From NCBI RefSeq assembly GCF_016919445.1, contig NZ_CP070356.1, forward strand, positions 1,557,501-1,621,500: a stretch of 64,000 nucleotides of DNA. The letters run 5' to 3'. The notes below the pieces were generated by a model, which was given only the letters and a program-made list of their open reading frames with translations, did no database searches and was not told where the DNA came from. Within the stretch, counting starts at the first letter, position 1. The number at the start of each line of letters is the position of its first letter. This DNA comes from Pseudomonas sp. PDNC002. Lineage in GTDB: Bacteria > Pseudomonadota > Gammaproteobacteria > Pseudomonadales > Pseudomonadaceae. This document shows, piece after piece, positions 44,623-52,830 of this stretch. The position numbers and the translations under genes were made by a program.

Positions 44623-44913
44623 TTACCGAGCGGCTATTCCCAGTTCCGCAGGAAGTTTCGTAGGGCGAGGGATGCGCACGCGCTTCTGGCGATTCAGCTC
44701 GCCACTTTCCAGTTTCACCGTGCTTTTCGGCACGCCAAAGGCTTTGCCGAGGAAGGCCAGCAAATGGGCGTTGGCCTTGCCTTCGACCGGCGGCGCGGTG
44801 AGGCGGATCTTCAGGCGCTCGCCGTGCAGCCCGGCGAACTCGTCGCGGCTCGCCTTGGGCTGCAGGTGGCAGTCGAGGATCAGGTCCTCGCCGTCCCAGT
44901 GATAGAACGGCAT
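44623..44913 (-). CDS. DUF167 (YggU-type) protein, 96 aa
   Basis: A small conserved protein of the DUF167 family. Marks are LQPKASRDEFAGLHGERLKI, APPVEGKANAHLLAFLGKAF and VKLESGELNRQKRVRI. The role is unknown. It lies 5 bp after yggT and is cotranscribed, the common yggS-proC-yggT-yggU arrangement. The start at 44913 (MPFYHWDGEDLIL) is the proper family start; the frame upstream overlaps yggT. Confidence 0.92.
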   Translation of the reverse strand: MPFYHWDGEDLILDCHLQPKASRDEFAGLHGERLKIRLTAPPVEGKANAHLLAFLGKAFGVPKSTVKLESGELNRQKRVRIPRPTKLPAELGIAAR

Positions 44914-44918
44914 GCCGT

Positions 44919-45512
44919 TTACATGAACGGAGAAAGAATCTGCGGCATCCCGGTCATGGCGGCGAGGTTGCCGATCACCAGCATGTCGATCAGTTTCAGC
45001 GCGATGAACGCGAAGATCGGCGAGATATCCAGGCCGCCCAGGTTCGGCAGCAGCTTGCGGAACGGCGCCAGGAACGGCTCGCAGATCTGGTTCACCAGCT
45101 GGGCGCCGGGGTTGTAGCTGCCCGGGGCGACCCAGGAGAGGATCACGCTGATGATCAGGGCGAAGAAGAAGATCTTCAGGAACAGCGAGGTCACCGCGAT
45201 GATCGACCACACCAGTAGCTGCAGGATGTAGCCGCCAACACCGTAGCCCATCAGGGTCAGGGTGATGACCATCAGCACCAGCTGGACCAGGATGGCCAGC
45301 ACCAGCGAGGCGAAGTCGATGCCGCCGAAACCGGGGATGACGCGGCGCAGCGGGTTCAGCAGCGGCTTGGTGGCGCGCACGATGAACTGGCTGAGCGGGT
45401 TGTAGAAGTCGGCGCGCACCAGTTGCAGGATGAAGCGCAGCAGCACGATCAGCAGATACAGGCTGCCCAGCGTCTGGATGACATAGATGGCAGCTGTGGA
45501 AAGTCCGGTCAT
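44919..45512 (-). CDS. YggT-family membrane protein, 197 aa
   Basis: Two YggT repeats, each with two membrane helices. The first is about residues 5-100 (LLIVLLRFILQLVRADFYNP), the second about 105-190 (FALIISVILSWVAPGSYNPG). The PLSQFIVRATKPLLNPLRRV and EPFLAPFRKLLPNLGG blocks are the paired amphipathic parts. YggT proteins are linked with envelope organisation or osmotic stress; the function is not fixed. In PAO1 it directly follows proC, but here a 402-aa gene lies between. Confidence 0.93.
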   Translation of the reverse strand: MTGLSTAAIYVIQTLGSLYLLIVLLRFILQLVRADFYNPLSQFIVRATKPLLNPLRRVIPGFGGIDFASLVLAILVQLVLMVITLTLMGYGVGGYILQLLVWSIIAVTSLFLKIFFFALIISVILSWVAPGSYNPGAQLVNQICEPFLAPFRKLLPNLGGLDISPIFAFIALKLIDMLVIGNLAAMTGMPQILSPFM

Positions 45513-45654
45513 TGGGCGGTCCTTGATGAGCGTTGGGCACCGGCGCGCAGGGCCGGGCGAATCGGGCGGTCGGGCAACGACGGCGCTGTAACGCCATACT
45601 GTAGGGAATTCATCGTCGCCGGTCGCGTGTAAGTGTGTTTCGTCAGGTGCAAAT

Positions 45655-46863
45655 TCAACCCCGCTTGGGCATCAGGTCGGGGCCGCTGCACGCCGGGTCG
45701 GCGGTTCTGCTCAGTCCCAGCAGGGTGAAACCGTTGGACTCCTGGCGGATGCTGACGTAGCGCTGGTTGCCTTCGGCCAATGGCTGCGGGCCGTCCAGCT
45801 CGATGTCTACCTGGAAGCGTGTGGGGTCTGCCTTGCAGCCGCGCACCGCGGTGTAGGCCAGGGTGACGTCGGTGCGCTTGTCCAGGCCGATGAGCTCGTC
45901 GCGCGCCGCCAGCGTGGCGTCCGCGCCGGCCGGGTCGGCCCAGGCTCGCGCGAGGTCTGTGTCTACCCGCAGCCATTCATCGACGAAGCCGCGGCCATTG
46001 GACGCGGCGGGCTGGATGCGCTGGAAGGTTTCACCGTCCTGGCGATAGCGGAAGATGCCCGGGCGGGTCAGCAGGTCGCCGTCCAGGCTGCCGACCTCGG
46101 CGCGCCACTCGAAGCCGTCTGGGCGGGCCTTGAGCCGCACTTCGTGTTCATCGCGGACGTAATCATGTTCGGTATGCAGCAGGGTGCGCTGGGCCTGCCC
46201 GGCCGTGGCCGGGCGGATCACTTCCACCGCCAGGTGGCTCCAGCGCGAGGTGCACCAGGGGGTGCCGTGCATCAGTGCCAGATCGCCGCTGGGCAGGCGT
46301 TCAACCATGAACAGGTCGCCATAGGCGCCGGAGATGTCCTGGTAGGGGCCGCTCTGCCAGTCCAGCGCGCGAACCCAGGTGTCGCCTTCGCGACGGTAGC
46401 CCAGCAGCAGGTTGTCGTTGCCGCAGGGGATATCGAAGCCGGCGCTGACCAGCAGCAGCGGGGAGGGCGCGTCGCTGAGGCTGACGGTGAGGGCGTCCTG
46501 CTGCTCGGGCATACCGTCGGTGGCCGGCTGCGTTGGGGCGAGCAGGTGTTCGCGCAGGTTCGCCTGCAGGGCGTCCGCGTCCGGGCTGGCCTGGGCGCAG
46601 GCGAGATGGGCATCGAATGCGGCGGCGAGGGTCTGCTTGTAGTGCGCGATGGCCTCGCCGAGCGCCGGTGACACGGTGTTGTCGGCGTCGTCGCTGAAAC
46701 CGGTCTTCATGGCTTGCTGCAGCGCCTGGCGGGCGGCCAGCGCCGACTGGTCGAGGCTCTCCGGCGCCGGGCATTGCGCCGCCTGGGCGGCGGCGCTGGC
46801 CAGCAGGAAGCAGACAGCGAGTGGCAGTGCGACCTTCCCTGGCCGCCGGGCAGAGTGCGTCAT
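45655..46863 (-). CDS. Unrecognised exported protein between proC and yggT, 402 aa
   Basis: No family recognised. A signal peptide covers about residues 1-29 (LALPLAVCFLLASAAAQA-like core). The mature protein has about six Cys residues including DIPCGNDN, GTPWCTSRW, VRGCKADP and DPACSGPD, so disulfides are probable. The middle region (about 130-330) has repeated beta-type blocks with Asp/Arg and may be a beta-propeller-like or sandwich fold; this is only a guess. The start at 46863 (MTHSARRPGK) is 5 bp from the proC stop. It breaks the usual proC-yggT adjacency, which suggests insertion in this lineage. Confidence 0.75.
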   Translation of the reverse strand: MTHSARRPGKVALPLAVCFLLASAAAQAAQCPAPESLDQSALAARQALQQAMKTGFSDDADNTVSPALGEAIAHYKQTLAAAFDAHLACAQASPDADALQANLREHLLAPTQPATDGMPEQQDALTVSLSDAPSPLLLVSAGFDIPCGNDNLLLGYRREGDTWVRALDWQSGPYQDISGAYGDLFMVERLPSGDLALMHGTPWCTSRWSHLAVEVIRPATAGQAQRTLLHTEHDYVRDEHEVRLKARPDGFEWRAEVGSLDGDLLTRPGIFRYRQDGETFQRIQPAASNGRGFVDEWLRVDTDLARAWADPAGADATLAARDELIGLDKRTDVTLAYTAVRGCKADPTRFQVDIELDGPQPLAEGNQRYVSIRQESNGFTLLGLSRTADPACSGPDLMPKRG

Positions 46864-46868
46864 TGCAA

Positions 46869-47702
46869 TCAGCGGCCCAGTTGTTCGGCCAGCTCGGCGG
46901 AGCGGTGGTCGGCGGCACCTAGCGCTTTCTCCACCAGCGCCTCGAAGCCATTGGCCTGGAACGTCTTGATCGCCGCCTCCGTAGTGCCGTTGGGCGATGT
47001 CACGCGGCGGCGCAGTTCGGCGGGATCGACATCGCTGGTGGTAGCCATCTGCGCGGCGCCCAGGGCGGTCTGGCGGGCCAGTTGGCCGGCGACTTCGCGG
47101 GACAGGCCGAGCTTCTCGCCAGCGGCGGTCATGGCTTCCATCAGCAGGAAGAAGTACGCCGGACCGCTGCCGGAGACTGCGGTGACCGCGTCGATCTGGC
47201 GTTCCTCGTCCAGCCACAGGGCGATGCCCACGGCGCTCAGCAGTTGCTGTGCCTGATCACGCTGGGCGGCGCTGACACTGGCGTTGGGGAACAGGCCGCT
47301 GGCGCCCAGGCCGACCAGCGCAGGAGTGTTGGGCATGCAGCGGACGATGGCGCGCGGCTGACCGTTCACCTCGCCCAGCCAGCGCTCGAGGCTGGCACAG
47401 GGGATGCCTGCGGCGATGGAGACGATCAGCGCGTTCTCGGACAGTGCCGGCGCCAGCGCCAGGCAGACGTCCTTCATGACCTGCGGCTTGACCGCCAGGA
47501 CCACCACGTCCGCGCCGGCCACGGCGCTGGCGTTGTCGGCGACCACGTCGATGCCGTGCTCGGCGGCGATCTTCGCGCGCTGCTCGGCGCCTGGGTCGCT
47601 GGCGCGGATGTCGCCTGCGGCGACGCCCTTGGCGCGCAGGCCACCGATGAGACTGGCGGCCATGTTGCCGGCGCCGATGAAGGCAATGCGGGTGCTGCTC
47701 AT
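46869..47702 (-). CDS. proC: ProC, pyrroline-5-carboxylate reductase
   Basis: Reduces pyrroline-5-carboxylate to proline with NAD(P)H. The 277-residue protein has the dinucleotide motif FIGAGNMAASLIGGL, VLAVKPQVMKDV, the MPNTPALVGLG active-site block and the C-terminal SGSGPAYFFLLMEAM plus VTSPNGTTEAAI. Complete. It follows yggS by 17 bp on the same strand. Confidence 0.97.
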   Translation of the reverse strand: MSSTRIAFIGAGNMAASLIGGLRAKGVAAGDIRASDPGAEQRAKIAAEHGIDVVADNASAVAGADVVVLAVKPQVMKDVCLALAPALSENALIVSIAAGIPCASLERWLGEVNGQPRAIVRCMPNTPALVGLGASGLFPNASVSAAQRDQAQQLLSAVGIALWLDEERQIDAVTAVSGSGPAYFFLLMEAMTAAGEKLGLSREVAGQLARQTALGAAQMATTSDVDPAELRRRVTSPNGTTEAAIKTFQANGFEALVEKALGAADHRSAELAEQLGR

Positions 47703-47719
47703 GGAGTCTCTTCCTTTAT

Positions 47720-48409
47720 TCAGTGCGATGCGCCGTAGTCGCGGGCGCCGAACAGGGCGGTACCGATCCGCACCCAGGTGGCGCCTTCGCCGATGGCGGT
47801 TTCGAGGTCATGGCTCATGCCCATGGACAGGGTGTCCAGGCCGAGATTCAGGGCCAGCATCAGCTCGCGCAGGCGGGCGAATGCGGCGTGCTGCGCGGCA
47901 ACGTCTTCGGTTGGCTCGGGGATGGCCATCAGGCCGCGCAGTTTCAAATGGGGCAATTGCGCCACCGCCTGGGCGAGGGCGGGCAGGTCTTCAGGGGAAC
48001 AGCCGGATTTGCTGTCTTCGCCGCTGACGTTCACCTGCAGCAATACGTTGAGCGGCGGCAGGTTGGCCGGACGCTGTTCGGAGAGGCGCTGGGCGACCTT
48101 CAGGCGATCCACCGAGTGCACCCACTGGAAGTGCTCGGCGATGGGGCGGGTCTTGTTGGACTGGATGGGACCGATGAAATGCCAGGTCAACGGCAGGTCG
48201 GCCAGTTCGACCTGCTTGCCGAGGGCTTCCTGCAGGTAGTTCTCGCCGAAATCGGCCAGGCCGCAGGCGAACGCCTTGCGGATGTCGGCGGCGGGTTTGG
48301 TCTTGCTCACGGCGAGCAACTGCACCGAATTTGGCGTGCGATTTTTCGCTTGTTCCGCCTCACGGATTCGTACGCGAACCTTTGCAATATTCTCTGCTAT
48401 CGTGGACAT
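47720..48409 (-). CDS. YggS/PLPBP, PLP homeostasis protein
   Basis: A pyridoxal-phosphate-binding protein of the COG0325 family that keeps PLP and amino acid pools in balance. The PLP Lys is in LLAVSKTKPAADIRKA. Further blocks are FGENYLQEALGKQ, WHFIGPIQSNKT and SMGMSHDLETAIGEGATWVR. Length 229. The start at 48409 (MSTIAENIAKVR) opens the family N-terminus. It diverges from pilT with 73 bp between. Confidence 0.95.
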   Translation of the reverse strand: MSTIAENIAKVRVRIREAEQAKNRTPNSVQLLAVSKTKPAADIRKAFACGLADFGENYLQEALGKQVELADLPLTWHFIGPIQSNKTRPIAEHFQWVHSVDRLKVAQRLSEQRPANLPPLNVLLQVNVSGEDSKSGCSPEDLPALAQAVAQLPHLKLRGLMAIPEPTEDVAAQHAAFARLRELMLALNLGLDTLSMGMSHDLETAIGEGATWVRIGTALFGARDYGASH

Positions 48410-48482
48410 TACCGTCGCTTTTCCGCCCGGCTGCTGCGAGTTCTGCGGCATTCTACCTGCTTGCTCTTGATTGGGGAGTCCC

Positions 48483-49517
48483 ATGGATATTACCGAGCTG
48501 CTCGCCTTCAGCGCCAAGCAGGGCGCTTCGGACCTGCACCTCTCGGCCGGTCTGCCGCCGATGATCCGCGTCGACGGCGATGTCCGCCGCATCAACCTGC
48601 CGCCGCTTGAGCACAAGCAGGTTCACGCGCTGATCTACGACATCATGAACGACAAGCAGCGCAAGGATTACGAAGAGTTCCTGGAAACCGACTTTTCCTT
48701 CGAAGTGCCGGGTGTGGCGCGCTTCCGGGTCAACGCCTTCAACCAGAACCGCGGCGCCGGCGCCGTGTTCCGGACCATTCCCTCCAAGGTCCTGACCATG
48801 GAAGACCTGGGAATGGGCGAAGTGTTCAAGCGCGTCTCCGACGTCCCGCGCGGCCTGGTGCTGGTCACCGGCCCGACCGGTTCGGGCAAGTCCACCTCGC
48901 TGGCGGCGATGCTCGACTACCTGAACAACACCAAGTACAGCCACATCCTCACCGTCGAAGACCCGATCGAATTCGTCCACGAATCGAAGAAGTGCCTGGT
49001 CAACCAGCGCGAGGTACACCGCGACACCCTGGGCTTCAACGAGGCACTGCGCTCGGCCCTGCGTGAAGACCCGGACATCATCCTGGTGGGCGAGATGCGC
49101 GACCTGGAGACCATCCGCCTGGCGCTGACCGCCGCGGAAACCGGCCACCTGGTGTTCGGCACCCTGCACACCACCTCCGCGGCCAAGACCATCGACCGGA
49201 TCGTCGATGTGTTCCCCGCCGAGGAGAAGTCCATGGTTCGCTCCATGCTGTCCGAATCCCTGCAGGCGGTGATCTCCCAGACGCTGCTGAAGAAGATCGG
49301 CGGCGGCCGTGTCGCGGCCCACGAGATCATGATCGGCACCCCGGCGATCCGTAACCTGATCCGCGAGGACAAGGTCGCGCAGATGTATTCCTCCATCCAG
49401 ACTGGCGGCGCGCTGGGCATGCAGACCCTGGACATGTGCCTGAAGGGGCTCGTCGCCAAGGGCTTGGTCACCCGCGATTCGGCGAAAGAAAAAGCCAAGA
49501 TCCCGGAAAACTTCTAA
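48483..49517 (+). CDS. pilT: PilT, type IV pilus retraction ATPase
   Basis: A hexameric motor that depolymerises pilin and powers twitching. The 344-residue length equals the PAO1 protein. Walker A is GPTGSGKST at about 131, the Asp box ITVEDPIEFVH, Walker B ILVGEMRD and the His box TGHLVFGTLHTTSA. The C-terminal AIRNLIRE motif, needed for retraction, is present. The start at 48483 (MDITELLAFSAK) follows GGGGAG. pilU lies 103 bp downstream. Confidence 0.98.
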   Translation: MDITELLAFSAKQGASDLHLSAGLPPMIRVDGDVRRINLPPLEHKQVHALIYDIMNDKQRKDYEEFLETDFSFEVPGVARFRVNAFNQNRGAGAVFRTIPSKVLTMEDLGMGEVFKRVSDVPRGLVLVTGPTGSGKSTSLAAMLDYLNNTKYSHILTVEDPIEFVHESKKCLVNQREVHRDTLGFNEALRSALREDPDIILVGEMRDLETIRLALTAAETGHLVFGTLHTTSAAKTIDRIVDVFPAEEKSMVRSMLSESLQAVISQTLLKKIGGGRVAAHEIMIGTPAIRNLIREDKVAQMYSSIQTGGALGMQTLDMCLKGLVAKGLVTRDSAKEKAKIPENF

Positions 49518-49620
49518 TCCACCGGGCCGTTCCCGGCCCGGCGCACGGAGCGCGCCACACGCACTCGCTTCGTGATCCGACAGCACTGTCGCAGTCAGCG
49601 TGAACCTGGCGAGAACGAAC

Positions 49621-50766
49621 ATGGAATTCGAGAAGCTGTTGCGCCTCATGGTGGAAAAGGGTGCCTCCGACCTCTTCATCACGGCCGGCGTGCCCCCGTC
49701 GATGAAGGTCAACGGCAAGGTGTTGCCCGTCACCAAGACCGCGCTGTCGCCGGAGCAGACCCGCGAAACCGTCCTCTCGGTGATGAATGAGCAGCAGCGC
49801 CGCGACTTCGCCGAAAACCACGAGTGCAACTTCGCCATCAGCGCGCGTGGTATCGGCCGTTTCCGGGTCAGCGCGTTCTACCAGCGCAACCTGGTGGGCA
49901 TGGTGCTGCGTCGCATCGAGACCACCATCCCGACCATCGAAGACCTGAAACTGCCGGAAATCCTCAAGAAACTGGCGATGACCAAGCGCGGCCTGGTGAT
50001 CTTCGTCGGCGCCACCGGCACCGGTAAGTCCACCTCGCTGGCGGCGATGATCGGCTACCGCAACAAGAACTCCACCGGGCACATCATCTCCATCGAAGAC
50101 CCCATCGAGTACATCCACCAGCACCAGGGCTGCATCGTCACCCAGCGCGAGGTGGGCCTGGATACCGATACCTTCGAAGTCGCCCTGAAGAACACCCTGC
50201 GCCAGGCGCCGGACGTGATCATGATCGGCGAGGTGCGCTCGCGCGAGACCATGGACCACGCCGTGGCCTTCGCCGAAACCGGCCACCTGTGCCTGGCGAC
50301 CCTGCACGCCAACAACGCCAACCAGGCGCTGGAGCGGATCATCCACTTCTTCCCGGCTGACCGTCATGGCCAGGTATGGATGGACCTCTCGCTCAACCTC
50401 AAGGCCATCGTCGCCCAGCAACTGGTGCCGACCCCGGACGGCAAGGGCCGCCGCGCGGTGATCGAGGTGCTGCTGAACACCCCGCTGGCCGCCGACCTGA
50501 TCCGCAAGGGCGAGGTCCACGAGCTCAAGCCGCTGATGAAGCGCTCCACCGAGCAGGGCATGCAGACCTTCGACCAGGCCCTGTACCAGCTCTACACCCA
50601 AGGCGAGATCACCTACGAAGATGCGCTGGCCTACGCCGACTCGGCGAACGACCTGCGCCTGATGATCAAGCTGGGTTCGGAGACCGACGCCGACCACCTG
50701 ACCACGATGACCCAGGGCCTGACCCTGGAGCTCAGCGACGACGACCCCAACCGCCGCTTCCGCTGA
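49621..50766 (+). CDS. pilU: PilU, PilT-dependent pilus retraction ATPase
   Basis: A PilT paralogue that supports retraction under load. The 381-residue protein has Walker A GATGTGKST, Asp box SIEDPIEYIHQ, Walker B VIMIGEVRSRETMDH and His box TGHLCLATLHANN. The C-terminal tail is longer than that of PilT (ADHLTTMTQGLTLELSDD). A terminator follows. The start at 49621 is the MEFEKLLRLMVEKGAS form. Confidence 0.97.
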   Translation: MEFEKLLRLMVEKGASDLFITAGVPPSMKVNGKVLPVTKTALSPEQTRETVLSVMNEQQRRDFAENHECNFAISARGIGRFRVSAFYQRNLVGMVLRRIETTIPTIEDLKLPEILKKLAMTKRGLVIFVGATGTGKSTSLAAMIGYRNKNSTGHIISIEDPIEYIHQHQGCIVTQREVGLDTDTFEVALKNTLRQAPDVIMIGEVRSRETMDHAVAFAETGHLCLATLHANNANQALERIIHFFPADRHGQVWMDLSLNLKAIVAQQLVPTPDGKGRRAVIEVLLNTPLAADLIRKGEVHELKPLMKRSTEQGMQTFDQALYQLYTQGEITYEDALAYADSANDLRLMIKLGSETDADHLTTMTQGLTLELSDDDPNRRFR

Positions 50767-50773
50767 CTTGAAG

Positions 50774-50795
50774 AGCCCGCCCAGTGCGGGCTTTT
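50774..50795 (+). terminator. Intrinsic terminator of pilU
   Basis: Stem AGCCCGC/GCGGGCT with loop CCAGT and TTTT. It closes the pilTU unit. Confidence 0.88.
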
Positions 50796-50835
50796 CGTTT
50801 ATTCTGGCTGCCAACTATCGCAACGGGAGAAAGGC

Positions 50836-51240
50836 ATGTCCGCCAACCCTGATACCCACAGCAAGGTCATCGGCTACCTGCTGTGGATCTTCGGCTTCAC
50901 CGGTTCGCACCGCTTCTACTATGGCCGGCCGATCACCGGGACCATCTGGTTCTTCACTCTTGGCCTGTTCTTCATCGGCTGGATCATCGACCTGTTCCTC
51001 ATCCCCTCCATGGATGACGCGGCGGACCAGCGCTACCGCGCCGGCGGCATCGACTACAACGTCGCCTGGATCCTGCTGACCTTCCTCGGCGTGCTCGGCG
51101 TGCACCGCATGTACATGGGCAAGTGGATCACCGGGATCATCTACCTGTTCACCGGCGGGCTGTTCCTGGTCGGCGTGCTGTACGACTTCTGGACGCTGAA
51201 CAGCCAGATTTCCGAGCGCAACGGGCCACAGCGGATCTGA
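50836..51240 (+). CDS. TM2-domain membrane protein, 134 aa
   Basis: Two TM2-like modules, about residues 9-55 and 75-120. Each has a Gly-x-H-R-x-Y turn (GFTGSHRFYYG and LGVLGVHRMYMG) between two membrane helices, giving about four TM segments. The function of TM2 proteins is unknown. GGGAGAAAGG precedes the start. In PAO1 a different gene lies between pilU and the cystathionine genes, as I remember it, so this may be a lineage-specific neighbour. Confidence 0.88.
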   Translation: MSANPDTHSKVIGYLLWIFGFTGSHRFYYGRPITGTIWFFTLGLFFIGWIIDLFLIPSMDDAADQRYRAGGIDYNVAWILLTFLGVLGVHRMYMGKWITGIIYLFTGGLFLVGVLYDFWTLNSQISERNGPQRI

Positions 51241-51260
51241 CCCCACACCGCCATTGCTTT

Positions 51261-51331
51261 TGTAGGAGCGGACCTTGTCCGCGAAAACTCCGCATCGCAC
51301 CGGAGATCATCGCGAACAAGGTCCGCTCCTG
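51261..51331. repeat. REP-type palindromic element, GGAGCGGACCTTGTCC class
   Basis: TGTAGGAGCGGACCTTGTCC on the left faces CGAACAAGGTCCGCTCCT on the right across about 33 bp. This is the same sequence family as the REP part of each unit in the 36787-37718 array. It lies between the TM2 and cystathionine beta-synthase genes. Confidence 0.85.
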
Positions 51332-51456
51332 CGAAAAGCCGCATCGCTCTCTTTCGTCGCGCCGCCTGGCGCGAGCTCTGCCTCCCGCCTAAGGTCAGGA
51401 GGACAGTAGCAGGCGCCGCCGGGCGATCCCCATGGCGCCCAGAAGGAGTGGCTGCC

Positions 51457-52830
51457 ATGAGCAACGAATCCCGCCCCGCCGTACTCGACCTGATCGGCAA
51501 TACCCCCATGGTCCGCGTCACGCGCTTCGATACCGGACCCTGCACCCTGTTCCTCAAGCTCGAATCACAGAATCCCGGCGGCTCCATCAAGGACCGCATC
51601 GGCGTCGCCATGATCGAGGCCGCCGAGCGTGACGGCCGGCTCAAGCCCGGCGGCGTGATAGTCGAAGCCACCGCCGGCAATACGGGTTTGGGCCTGGCGC
51701 TGGTGGGCCGCGCCAAAGGCTATCGCGTGGTACTGGTGGTGCCGGACAAGATGTCCACCGAGAAGGTGCTGCACCTGCGTGCCATGGGCGCCGAGGTGCA
51801 CATCACCCGCTCCGATGTCGGCAAGGGGCACCCCGAGTATTACCAGGACGTCGCCGCGCGTCTGGCCAAGGACCTGCCGAATGCGTTCTTCGCCGACCAG
51901 TTCAACAACCCCGCCAACCCACTGGCCCACGAGACCGGCACCGCCCCGGAAATCTGGGCGCAGACCGGCCATGACCTGGACGCCGTGGTGGTCGGCGTCG
52001 GTTCCGCCGGCACCCTGACCGGCCTGACCCGGTTCTTCCAGAAGGTCCAGCCGGACCTGGAAATGGTCCTGGCCGACCCGGTGGGCTCGATCATGGCCGA
52101 GTACTCGCGCTCCGGCGCTATCGGCACGCCCGGCTCCTGGGCGGTGGAAGGTATTGGCGAGGACTTCGTGCCCTCGATTGCCGACCTTTCCAGCGTGCGC
52201 CACGCCTATTCCATCAGCGACGAGGAAAGCTTCAGCACCGCCCGCGAGCTGCTGCGCAACGAAGGCATCGCCGCCGGTTCGTCCACCGGCACGCTGCTGG
52301 CCGCCGCGCTGCGTTTCTGTCGTGAGCAGACCGAGCCCAAGCGCGTGGTCAGCCTGGTCTGCGACACCGGCACACGCTACCTCTCAAAGATCTACAACGA
52401 CCAGTGGATGACCGATCAGGGGCTGCTGCAGCGCAAGCGCTACGGCGACCTGCGCGACATCGTCGCGCGGCGCTTCGAGGAGGGTCGGGTGGTCAGCGTC
52501 GGCCCCGGCGACACCCTGCTCACTGCCTTCCAGCGCATGCGCCTGGCGGACATCTCACAGCTCCCCGTGCTCGACGGCCAGCGCCTGGTCGGCGTCATCG
52601 ACGAGTCCGACATCCTGCTGGGCGTACATGACGACCCGGCGCATTTCCGCAGCGACGTCGCCAGCGCCATGAGCACCGCTCCGGAAACCCTGGCGCCGGG
52701 CGCCAGCCTCAAGGAGCTCGAAGCCGTGCTCGCGCGCGGACTGGTGGCGATCATCGCCGACGCCTCGGGCTTCCACGGCCTGATTACCCGATTCGACCTG
52801 CTCAACCATCTACGGAGGACCCTCGCATGA
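51457..52830 (+). CDS. Cystathionine beta-synthase with CBS pair, 457 aa
   Basis: Condenses homocysteine and serine to cystathionine, the first step of reverse transsulfuration. The PLP Lys is K45 in PGGSIKDRIGV, the phosphate loop is EATAGNTGLGLAL and the C-terminal PLP part is GVGSAGTLTGLTRFF. Two CBS motifs occupy about 335-455, possibly binding an adenosyl ligand. AAGGAG lies 9 bases before the ATG at 51457. The stop overlaps the gamma-lyase start by 4 bp. Confidence 0.94.
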   Translation: MSNESRPAVLDLIGNTPMVRVTRFDTGPCTLFLKLESQNPGGSIKDRIGVAMIEAAERDGRLKPGGVIVEATAGNTGLGLALVGRAKGYRVVLVVPDKMSTEKVLHLRAMGAEVHITRSDVGKGHPEYYQDVAARLAKDLPNAFFADQFNNPANPLAHETGTAPEIWAQTGHDLDAVVVGVGSAGTLTGLTRFFQKVQPDLEMVLADPVGSIMAEYSRSGAIGTPGSWAVEGIGEDFVPSIADLSSVRHAYSISDEESFSTARELLRNEGIAAGSSTGTLLAAALRFCREQTEPKRVVSLVCDTGTRYLSKIYNDQWMTDQGLLQRKRYGDLRDIVARRFEEGRVVSVGPGDTLLTAFQRMRLADISQLPVLDGQRLVGVIDESDILLGVHDDPAHFRSDVASAMSTAPETLAPGASLKELEAVLARGLVAIIADASGFHGLITRFDLLNHLRRTLA

